Positions 18,049 to 26,136 of a DNA stretch of 64,000 nucleotides are shown one piece after another; position 1 is the first letter of the stretch; the number at the start of each line of letters is the position of its first letter. This DNA is from Flavivirga jejuensis. GTDB taxonomy: Bacteria; Bacteroidota; Bacteroidia; Flavobacteriales; Flavobacteriaceae. Position numbers and translations under genes: made by a program. The notes below the pieces were generated by a model. It was given only the letters and a program-made list of their open reading frames with translations, did no database searches and had not been told where the DNA came from. The DNA lies in contig NZ_JAUOEL010000002.1 of NCBI RefSeq assembly GCF_030540765.1, positions 124,001-188,000 of the forward strand. Direction: 5' to 3'.

Positions 18049-20046
18049 TTATTTTTTCTTTAAAGCTATTTTAATGGCTTCTTTAGCTAATGGTCCCATA
18101 ATTTCGTAACCTTTTACATTTGGGTGAACGGTATCTCTACCTAATTCTTTTTTCAGACCTTTAGTCTCATTTACCATAGATGTATAGTAATCTAAATACA
18201 CCAAATCATTAGCTTTTGCATAGGCTTTAATTTGTTTGTTTATTGCAATAATAGCATCAGCAGGTTTAATAGATGGACTCCAAGAATAGCTACTTGCAGG
18301 CAATATAGAAGCCAACACAGTTTTTATATTATTAGCTTTTGCCAATTCGGCCATTGAACAAATATTTTTAACAATATCGTCTGCACTAATTGGTCCACCG
18401 TTTCCTGCAAGATCATTTGTTCCTGCACAAATAACGACCACTTTTGGTTTTAAATCGATAACATCTTGACGGAATCTTAACAACATTTGTGATGTTGTTT
18501 GTCCGCTAATTCCTCTATTGATATACGATGGGTTCTTTTTGAAGAAAACACCGTGTTCTCTTGTCCAATTTTGAGTAATTGAATTCCCCATGAACACAAC
18601 TCTATTTTCTTTTTTAGCAGGTGCTTTTAATTTGGCATTTGCTTTTTTAAAGCGTTTTAAATTCGCCCAATCATCATTAGAAAGTAATTTTATTTTTATT
18701 ACTGAAACATTTGCATCTGGTGCTTGTTTTGGCAAATTGATAACCAATTGCCCATTGACTAATGTTGTTTTAAGTTTCGATTTCGGATCCATTAATAAAG
18801 ACGCTTTTTTAATTTTAATATCGCTATTAATCACCAATTTACCATCGGTTGGCCAATCGAAAACATGTGCATAAACAACCCCCTCTTTTTTAGTGTATCG
18901 TCCCCAGTCTGGTCTGGCATACGGACTTGCTTTTGTTCCGTAAACCGATTCTCCATTAACTCTAGTCCATGTTCCCATAGCTTCAAGGCGCTCAATACTT
19001 TCTGGTGGAAATTGCCCTAAACCATCAGGACCTATATTTAATAAAAAGTTACCTCCTTTAGATACTATATCTACTAAATTCTGAATTAATTTTTTGCTAC
19101 TTTTCCAATTATGATCCGATGGTTTATACCCCCAAGAACCATTCATCGTCATACACGATTCCCAATCAGAATCTATTCCTGTTGCAGGTATTTCTTGTTC
19201 TGGTGTACCAAAATCTCCGGCAAAATTGCCTTCGGTATCCATACCATCCATGCCTTTACGGCCTTTATCTACTCTATTATTTACAATGGTATTAGGTTGT
19301 ATTTCACGAATAAAATCATAAAACTCTTTACCCATTTCGGTGGTATAATCTCCAATCCACTCGCCATCAAACCAAACAACCCCTATATCTCCATAATTAG
19401 TTAATAATTCTTTAACCTGTGGTTTAAGGTAATTTTTATAGTACTTCGGAAATTCAGGATTAACAACGGTTTGATCTTTTTGCCCCGCATTATAATTTGG
19501 GAACAAATTCCCTTGAGCTTGCGGATGATGCCAATCTGTAATAGAATGATAAAAACAAAATATAATACCTTGCTTTTTACAAGCCTCCGATAATTCTTTT
19601 ATTATATCTCGTTTAAATGGTGATGAATCCATAATATCATAATCTGACACTTTAGAATCCCATAAACCAAAACCATCATGATGTTTCGAGGTGATTACAA
19701 TGTATTTCATACCTGCATTTTTGGCCATAGAAACCCACTCATCTGCATTAAACTTTACAGGGTTAAACATGGCTGGAAATTTTTCATATTCCTCAATGGT
19801 ATAATCCAATTTATCCATAATCCATTCGGCACCACCACCACAAATTTTTCCATCTCGTTCGCCACCAGGAATAGAATAAACACCCCAGTGAATAAACATT
19901 CCGAATTTAGAATCACGCCACCAAGCCATTCTATCATCGTCTGATAACTTTTTAACCTTAGTATCGGTTTGAGCATAACCTATATTGGCGCTTAGTAATA
20001 CAGCCAACAGGAGTAAACATAATTTCTGCAAAGCTTTTATTTTCAT
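18049..20046 (-). CDS. GH29 alpha-L-fucosidase fused to an SGNH/GDSL esterase domain (665 aa)
   Basis: After a signal peptide (ending NIGYAQ), residues 35-450 form a GH29 module. FGMFIHWGVYS, YIVITSKHHDGF and VVWFDGEW are its motifs; Asp227 matches the catalytic nucleophile of retaining GH29 enzymes. SKGGNFLLNIGPDG also belongs to it. From about 480 a second enzyme begins: VVFMGNSITQNW (Ser489), GTND (544-545 region) and DTVHPN (Asp638, His641), which are the blocks I, III and V of SGNH hydrolases. The fusion suggests a fucosidase and a deacylase acting on the same acylated fucose side chain. It is the last gene of an operon with the beta-helix-PDZ and esterase genes (10-bp gap upstream). A predicted terminator follows. 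Confidence 0.93.
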   Translation of the reverse strand: MKIKALQKLCLLLLAVLLSANIGYAQTDTKVKKLSDDDRMAWWRDSKFGMFIHWGVYSIPGGERDGKICGGGAEWIMDKLDYTIEEYEKFPAMFNPVKFNADEWVSMAKNAGMKYIVITSKHHDGFGLWDSKVSDYDIMDSSPFKRDIIKELSEACKKQGIIFCFYHSITDWHHPQAQGNLFPNYNAGQKDQTVVNPEFPKYYKNYLKPQVKELLTNYGDIGVVWFDGEWIGDYTTEMGKEFYDFIREIQPNTIVNNRVDKGRKGMDGMDTEGNFAGDFGTPEQEIPATGIDSDWESCMTMNGSWGYKPSDHNWKSSKKLIQNLVDIVSKGGNFLLNIGPDGLGQFPPESIERLEAMGTWTRVNGESVYGTKASPYARPDWGRYTKKEGVVYAHVFDWPTDGKLVINSDIKIKKASLLMDPKSKLKTTLVNGQLVINLPKQAPDANVSVIKIKLLSNDDWANLKRFKKANAKLKAPAKKENRVVFMGNSITQNWTREHGVFFKKNPSYINRGISGQTTSQMLLRFRQDVIDLKPKVVVICAGTNDLAGNGGPISADDIVKNICSMAELAKANNIKTVLASILPASSYSWSPSIKPADAIIAINKQIKAYAKANDLVYLDYYTSMVNETKGLKKELGRDTVHPNVKGYEIMGPLAKEAIKIALKKK

Positions 20047-20056
20047 TTATTTTAAT

Positions 20057-22417
20057 TTATTTAGTATTAATAGTGATTTTCTTTTCTGATTGATTACGCA
20101 TGATAATTAAATCTAATTTTCCTGATTTATTTTCCATATTAATTTTGAAAAAGTCCTGAACATTTACAACCTTTTTACCTGCTGCTTGTAAAATAACATC
20201 TCCTTTTTTGATGCCTTCGTTTTTTACTGCTGGACTCTGTTTCCATGTACGTAAAATAACAATACCTTCTGGGCTGTTTAATCCGTAAGCAGACTGCTCT
20301 TGCTCTGAATCGACACTTTTTATCTCATTACGTAACCAAGCTACAACAGGACTGCTTTTCTTTTCTGATACATCTTTTATCTCAGGAATTTCTGGTGTTT
20401 TGGCTATTTTTTTAAAACTTTCTTTTTGAACTCCAAACTGATCCATTGGGAAATTTTTAAATCCTATTTTTAATGCAGGAGAATCTTCATGAACGGAAAA
20501 ATCTAAATTTGCTGGGTCTTTAAACATCGGATCTCCATAAGCACTGTGTATATCTCTATCGTAAACCTGCGATTTCATTAAAGAGACTTCGTTTGAGAAA
20601 AAATTATAATCTAATTCTTTTCCCCAACCTAACAAACGAACATCATGATACCCATTTGCTACAATATTATGCTTAAACACATCCTCACTGTTTACAAACC
20701 AAACATGTGGATGTAATGAGTTGTTCACCATGATGTTATTTTCGGCAACACGATTAAATCCTTCACGTAATTTAAGCCCGTTATTTAATAGTAAATTATT
20801 ATAAATGTGATAATTTGATGACCCATCATCTAAATCGATATCCCAACCGTGATCACATCTAAAACGGTTATTTCTAATTATGGTTGTTTTAATAGCATCC
20901 CAAGTATACATATCTGGATTTGCTATGGTTAAACTATCCATAACTCGACGTTTTGGATGCCAAAAACGATCTCTACCCCATGAGTTAAACGACCCATGAT
21001 CACTCGTTTCCAATACGGTGTTAAATACATCATTAAACTCTAAAATATGACCACCCCAAGTACCCTCACCAATATTTATTCCTGCTCTTGGCACATCATA
21101 AATACTATTATAGCGCACCGTAATATCCATAGCCATTGAAATTTGCACACCTGCAGTTTGCTTTTCAATGCGACCAATTCTGTAAATTAAATTATCTTCC
21201 ACCAAACATGCGCGCGGATATAATTCATTTTTAGGACCAGAAATCGTATCCATTTCTGAAACAGGTACAAATTGTCCGTAATTAAATGATGGCGAACGTA
21301 CAGCTGAAGCATCTCCAACAAAGGAAATAGCACTAGCTCCGTTATCGTAAATATGATTGCCTATTACCTGCAACCCTTTATTATATTTGCTAACCATAAT
21401 AACGTTCCCGCCTAAATTGGTAAATTCATTATCTTTTAAGATACAGTTTTCTGTACCTTCAAAAAATAGCGCACCTCCTCTGTAAATAGACCAATCACTT
21501 CTTAATAAAGGTTCATATTCCTCCATAAGTGTGCGTTTGGTATTTTCAAACTTAATACCGCTTATGTTTATGTCTTTTACTGGATTTTCTAGTGTTCCAA
21601 CCACTCGAATTAAATCTTTAAGGGCAGAAACTTCTATTTTAGAGTTGTTTAGAGTTACCCCTTTTACTGGCCAATAGTATAGTTTATCATTTTCTCTATC
21701 TAAAAACCACTCTCCTGGACTGTCTAATTCTTCAAAAACACGCTCTACCATTCGGTATTTTGCATGGGGTTTTGAGTTTCTATTGTTTTGATGTCCGCCT
21801 TCTAATATAGCTGTTCCATCTTCGTTTACTCCTGTGATTTTATAATGAAACCCTCCCCATTTTCCATTATGTAAAGCATGAAAATAAGTGCCTTCTGGTT
21901 TTTTCCATGAAGCGATACGTTCTTTTGATATGGCATCGGCAGCATAACCTTGCCAATATTGAGCCGCTTCATTATAATTAGGATAACGTGCTAAAATTTG
22001 TGGTTGCCCATTTATTACGAGCTGATCGAAATCTGAATTTTCAGCGACATGTGTTACATAGATAGTATCATTATATGGTTTCCATTGGCTATTTAATAAC
22101 ACAGAACCTTTTATAGTAACTTCTGAAGCACTGGTTCCTTTTATAGTCAGCCCACTTAATGATGCTGGTATCGTTATAGCCTTCGTTAAACGATATACAC
22201 CAGGTAAAACATGAATAACAATATGAGCTTGTGTATTAGTTGATTTTAATTCGGTTGCTTTATTAATTGCCGCTTCTATACTTGCAAAAGGCTTTTCTTT
22301 AGTACCATCTGAATTTTCAACGCCATGCTCCGACACATACATTTCTACCGTATTTGGCTTTGTTGCACATGAAACAAACACAGTTAATATCACTAATAAA
22401 ACACTTAATCTTCTCAT
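20057..22417 (-). CDS. GH141-like right-handed beta-helix protein with C-terminal PDZ domain (786 aa)
   Basis: A lipoprotein signal (FVSCATKP) is followed by YVSEHGVENSDGTKEKPFASIEAAI and VLPGVYRLTKAI, a standard beta-helix opening. A long parallel beta-helix contains EWFLDRENDKLYYWP, GGNVIMVS, and SDHGSFNSWGRDRFW at about 465-480, a stretch like that of GH141 enzymes, which include alpha-L-fucosidase and xylanase activities. Residues about 705-786 form a PDZ domain (EGIVILRTWKQSPAVKNEG, KKGDVILQAAGKKV). A PDZ on a carbohydrate enzyme is unusual; it may hold the enzyme to a partner's C-terminus. The gene starts 1 bp after the esterase stop, so the genes are co-transcribed. GH141 membership is inferred from motifs only. 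Confidence 0.82.
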   Translation of the reverse strand: MRRLSVLLVILTVFVSCATKPNTVEMYVSEHGVENSDGTKEKPFASIEAAINKATELKSTNTQAHIVIHVLPGVYRLTKAITIPASLSGLTIKGTSASEVTIKGSVLLNSQWKPYNDTIYVTHVAENSDFDQLVINGQPQILARYPNYNEAAQYWQGYAADAISKERIASWKKPEGTYFHALHNGKWGGFHYKITGVNEDGTAILEGGHQNNRNSKPHAKYRMVERVFEELDSPGEWFLDRENDKLYYWPVKGVTLNNSKIEVSALKDLIRVVGTLENPVKDINISGIKFENTKRTLMEEYEPLLRSDWSIYRGGALFFEGTENCILKDNEFTNLGGNVIMVSKYNKGLQVIGNHIYDNGASAISFVGDASAVRSPSFNYGQFVPVSEMDTISGPKNELYPRACLVEDNLIYRIGRIEKQTAGVQISMAMDITVRYNSIYDVPRAGINIGEGTWGGHILEFNDVFNTVLETSDHGSFNSWGRDRFWHPKRRVMDSLTIANPDMYTWDAIKTTIIRNNRFRCDHGWDIDLDDGSSNYHIYNNLLLNNGLKLREGFNRVAENNIMVNNSLHPHVWFVNSEDVFKHNIVANGYHDVRLLGWGKELDYNFFSNEVSLMKSQVYDRDIHSAYGDPMFKDPANLDFSVHEDSPALKIGFKNFPMDQFGVQKESFKKIAKTPEIPEIKDVSEKKSSPVVAWLRNEIKSVDSEQEQSAYGLNSPEGIVILRTWKQSPAVKNEGIKKGDVILQAAGKKVVNVQDFFKINMENKSGKLDLIIMRNQSEKKITINTK

Positions 22418-22418
22418 T

Positions 22419-23303
22419 TTATTTTTTGCTTTTTGTAATGGTTTCCTCTCCTTTTATATATCCTAATGATTGTAAAAACAAATCTGCTTCGAATACTGTT
22501 GCAATATAACATTTATCTGCTTCTTGCCTTCCTTTATTAAAGAATCCGTGAGGTTGTCCTTCATACAAACGAAGATCGCATCTACTACCAACAGCTTCCA
22601 TTTTGGATTTAAATTTTTCGACAATAGAAACGGGTATTATTTTATCTTTTGTACCTAGAAAAATAATAGTTGGTGGGGCTCCTTTTGTAATATTTTGCAT
22701 AGGAGAAATTTCTAAATAACGATCTCCAACCTTATCATTCGCAAAACCATCAGGACTCATATCAACCACTGGGTTAAACAATACCAAGGCATTGGCTTTT
22801 GTACTTACTGATACATCTTCGCCTGTTTCATTCAGCCCAGAAACTAATGATGATGCTGCAGCGATATGCCCACCAGCAGATCCACCAGATGCAATGATTT
22901 TATTTGGATGAATTCCAAATTCTTTAGCGTGATTTCTTAAATATCGAATGGCAGATTTAGCATCTTTTACCGATTCAAACGGTGTGGTTTGATGTCTAGA
23001 TTTTACTCTATAATCTGCTAATACTGTAATCATTCCTCGAGAGGCAAAATATATTGCCTGATCTTTAAACTGCGCGGTACTTCCTCCTGTCCATCCACCT
23101 CCAAAAAAGAAAATCATGGTTGGGTATTGCTTTCGTTTATTAAATTTATTAGGATAATAGAAACTAAGTTTTAATTTATTACCATCTACTTCCTTATACA
23201 CCACTTCTTTAAGAGGGTCTGTTTCTTTAGAGTCTTTATTCTGACTATTTACATGACCTGTAGTTAGTAAAACGACTAGTGTTGTTATTAAATACTTTAC
23301 CAT
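22419..23303 (-). CDS. Secreted alpha/beta-hydrolase esterase (294 aa)
   Basis: The protein has a signal peptide (ending GHVNS) and an alpha/beta-hydrolase fold of the hormone-sensitive-lipase/acetyl-esterase type. FFFGGGWTGGS stands in for the HGGG oxyanion-hole motif, with Phe where His usually is. The nucleophile elbow is GGSAGGH with Ser142, and Asp220 (GTKDKIIP) and His252 (GQPHGFF) complete the triad. It probably removes acetyl or other acyl groups from the polysaccharide. Its position between a lyase gene (15-bp gap) and the beta-helix-PDZ gene (1-bp gap) supports that. A second esterase domain is fused to the GH29 enzyme in the same operon. Confidence 0.88.
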   Translation of the reverse strand: MVKYLITTLVVLLTTGHVNSQNKDSKETDPLKEVVYKEVDGNKLKLSFYYPNKFNKRKQYPTMIFFFGGGWTGGSTAQFKDQAIYFASRGMITVLADYRVKSRHQTTPFESVKDAKSAIRYLRNHAKEFGIHPNKIIASGGSAGGHIAAASSLVSGLNETGEDVSVSTKANALVLFNPVVDMSPDGFANDKVGDRYLEISPMQNITKGAPPTIIFLGTKDKIIPVSIVEKFKSKMEAVGSRCDLRLYEGQPHGFFNKGRQEADKCYIATVFEADLFLQSLGYIKGEETITKSKK

Positions 23304-23318
23304 ATATAATATAAAATT

Positions 23319-26123
23319 TTAGTAAACAATTAATACTTTACTGTAGGCTTTGGATAGTCTAAACTCTAACTGTTCTGGGTTTGATCTATTAATTTGACCT
23401 TGTCTTGTTGCCACTAATTTATCATTCTCATAAACTCTTAATTCTGCCGATTTTTTTCCATCTAAAAAAGGGGCTCGTATCACCACAGCACGGTCATTTT
23501 CTATAGCAAATGTATTTTCTGAACGCTCAACAGAAAGTGTAACAGGCTCGCCAGTAGTAATGATTTCCCATCCATTTTGTGCGTACTTATTCATGCCTGA
23601 AACGAAAAAATAATCTAATTTTTTTGTTCCTTTTGTCTTTCTAGTAACCGATAAAAGTCCTTTTTGATATAAACCGTCCTTTTTAACTACGTCTTCTTCG
23701 GTGGTATTCAAAATAATGTAATCGGTTGTTTTATGATCATTCAATGCCACTTCTATAACTTGTGTGCTTGGGTTTTCTTTGATTGATGAAAATGTTACAT
23801 CGGCAATGGGGTTTTCTTCATCTTTAAAATAAGGATTGAAAACGAATGCAAATGGGGTATTCCATGCAGCTTCATTTCTTTTTACAATTAATGTTTGTAT
23901 AGAATCTCCTAAAATTTCTTCGGGAGCTGTTCCCTTTGTGAGTACTTTTGATTTTGGAGCTAAAGCTGTATATATTTCTTGGTGTTTACTTCCTTGTACC
24001 CAAACTTTCGTTAAATGATCTCGTTCTCCTTTATTTTTAAGTCTAAAAAGTGCCTGAACATCCTTTATAGTTTTAACTTTCTTTTTATTACTTAAATAAT
24101 CATAAGCTTTCAAATCGCCATATTTGCTTCCAAAATCTGTGGTGGTAGTTAAATTTAGTTCTTTAGAATCCTTTTCAAAAATTTTAAGCGATTGTCCTAA
24201 ATTATGATAAAAATAGTCGTGTCGCTGTGCGCCTTCCTGTTGTTTTTTAGATCTAAACACATCTACAATGTATCCTTTTGTGGTGTTTGATTTTATAATA
24301 GCTGTAAACCGTTGTTGATCTGCTTTTGCTTTAGGCTCAAAAAAGGATACTTTAGAAAATGTTAGTTTATCAAAACTCGGTATTTCTCCTGCTTGCGGAA
24401 AATAATTTTCTAGTTTAAACGGATGGTACCCTCGCATCGCATTATAATCTGATACACCATCTACAACAACTGTATTATGTGCAGGAAATCTAGAATAGTA
24501 TTCTCTATGATCTGAATGCCAATAACTAGAGCCTTTTCCCATATCTGGTCCTAATACATAGTTATTCGCAAATAGCTCTATAGAAATCCCATTTACATGC
24601 GAATGGTTTCCATAAGAGCCAGCCGTAGAGATCATCATTGCATCGTTTCCTTCTCCTAACCTTTGGTTAAACAGACTTACATTAGAAGCATAAAACGTTG
24701 GAGTTGTTAATGTCTTTAAACCATTTTGAATATGTTCTGTAGGCTTTAAACTATCTACATAGAAAAACAATTGAAACAAATCGTCTGCTTTTCGTTTGTA
24801 TTCACCTTTAGCAATCATTTGTTGTAACAATTTAGAAATAATCCCCTCTTTTTCCTCATTGTTATATTTATTATAATTTGAAATTAATAATTCAAAATTT
24901 TCTGGCGGAAGCGGTTTATGATTAGAATCGCCAAAACCAACCGTGTAACCACTAGGAAACAAGTATTGAAATGATGCCAATGCTGCTTTTTCTATAACAG
25001 GGAATTTAGAAAGCTCGTTGTTATTTGTTGCATTGTCTAATAATGTAAATATATTAAGCAAGGTTGTTATAACATGTACGGAATACGATGCACATTCTGG
25101 CCATATTCCTGTTTCTGGATCATAAACTAACAAAGATTCTTTAATAGATAATTGCCTTTCTGTAGATGTATTAAACGTATGGTCTAAAAAATATTCACGT
25201 CCTTTTCCGTTTTTATAAGTTTTGTTACTTTCTAAAGCTAAGGCTACGTAGGTTAAAAATCTGGCTTGGAAAAGATTCCAGTTGTTATCTGGTATTCCAT
25301 TATTTATAATTTGATCTCCCCATTTTTGAAATACGGCGGCACTATGGTCAAGATTGATTTTTTCATCTTCAAAATAGTCATACAAAAAGTCGTATGTTGT
25401 CAATAAGTGAATCAGTATTTGTTCATGAATGACTTCGAAAGTTGCCAATCCAGAGATACGTTGTTGATTCCCATTTTCTAAATCTATAGGTGCATCTCTA
25501 TAATACATGCCTTCTATGTAGGTTTCAAAAACTGGTTTTGCAAATTCAGCATATTTTTTATCCCCAGTTACCCAATATAAAAAGGCAGCATCTTTAACCA
25601 AACTCATGATTCTGCGATTAATACCTTCAATGGCATGTCCCATTTTTGAGGGATGTACCCATTCCTTTTTCTTGGTTTTCTTATGTGTTAAATAATAGCC
25701 TCGCGAATCATCAAAGTAAGGTGTTACGTCTTTTAATTTAGGTGTTGCATATTCTGTAGCCCAATCTCTGGTTCCTGAAAAACGAACCGTTGGCACTGGT
25801 GCGGTACCTTTAGAATGTGAAAAATCGCCTCCTTTAAGAAATACTTTATCGTGCTTGGTTTTCCAATTCATTTGTAATCTTGACACCAACCAAGTGGGGT
25901 CTTTTTTACAATACTTTAAATACTTTTCAAGGTTCGCTATTTTTTTGTCCACTAAGCTTTTCTTCCACGCAACGGTTTTTATACTTTCTAAAAAGTCATT
26001 TCTAGAGGCATTAGTAGCGTAAATTCTAGGGTGGGTTGTTTCTTGTGCTCTTGTCAACAAAGAAGAACAAAGTATCATGTAAAACATCGTACACAATAAT
26101 ATAGGCTTCACTTTTATTTTCAT
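23319..26123 (-). CDS. Large heparinase II/III-like polysaccharide lyase (934 aa)
   Basis: The open frame begins at 26192, inside the upstream gene, but the ATG at 26123 is 14 bp past that gene's stop and begins a proper signal peptide (ending LLTRAQ), so I start there. The family blocks are all present: WLVSRLQMNWKTK, GGDFSHSKGTAPVPTVRFSG, NNWNLFQAR, WPECASYSVH, and the C-terminal GNHSHVNGISIELF at about 500-513, with the His-x-His motif. It is a paralogue of the 910- and 892-residue proteins. Expected to cleave a uronic-acid-containing backbone in the periplasm or at the surface. Tight spacing on both sides places it inside the operon. Confidence 0.88.
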   Translation of the reverse strand: MKIKVKPILLCTMFYMILCSSLLTRAQETTHPRIYATNASRNDFLESIKTVAWKKSLVDKKIANLEKYLKYCKKDPTWLVSRLQMNWKTKHDKVFLKGGDFSHSKGTAPVPTVRFSGTRDWATEYATPKLKDVTPYFDDSRGYYLTHKKTKKKEWVHPSKMGHAIEGINRRIMSLVKDAAFLYWVTGDKKYAEFAKPVFETYIEGMYYRDAPIDLENGNQQRISGLATFEVIHEQILIHLLTTYDFLYDYFEDEKINLDHSAAVFQKWGDQIINNGIPDNNWNLFQARFLTYVALALESNKTYKNGKGREYFLDHTFNTSTERQLSIKESLLVYDPETGIWPECASYSVHVITTLLNIFTLLDNATNNNELSKFPVIEKAALASFQYLFPSGYTVGFGDSNHKPLPPENFELLISNYNKYNNEEKEGIISKLLQQMIAKGEYKRKADDLFQLFFYVDSLKPTEHIQNGLKTLTTPTFYASNVSLFNQRLGEGNDAMMISTAGSYGNHSHVNGISIELFANNYVLGPDMGKGSSYWHSDHREYYSRFPAHNTVVVDGVSDYNAMRGYHPFKLENYFPQAGEIPSFDKLTFSKVSFFEPKAKADQQRFTAIIKSNTTKGYIVDVFRSKKQQEGAQRHDYFYHNLGQSLKIFEKDSKELNLTTTTDFGSKYGDLKAYDYLSNKKKVKTIKDVQALFRLKNKGERDHLTKVWVQGSKHQEIYTALAPKSKVLTKGTAPEEILGDSIQTLIVKRNEAAWNTPFAFVFNPYFKDEENPIADVTFSSIKENPSTQVIEVALNDHKTTDYIILNTTEEDVVKKDGLYQKGLLSVTRKTKGTKKLDYFFVSGMNKYAQNGWEIITTGEPVTLSVERSENTFAIENDRAVVIRAPFLDGKKSAELRVYENDKLVATRQGQINRSNPEQLEFRLSKAYSKVLIVY

Positions 26124-26136
26124 TTCTATTTTTATA

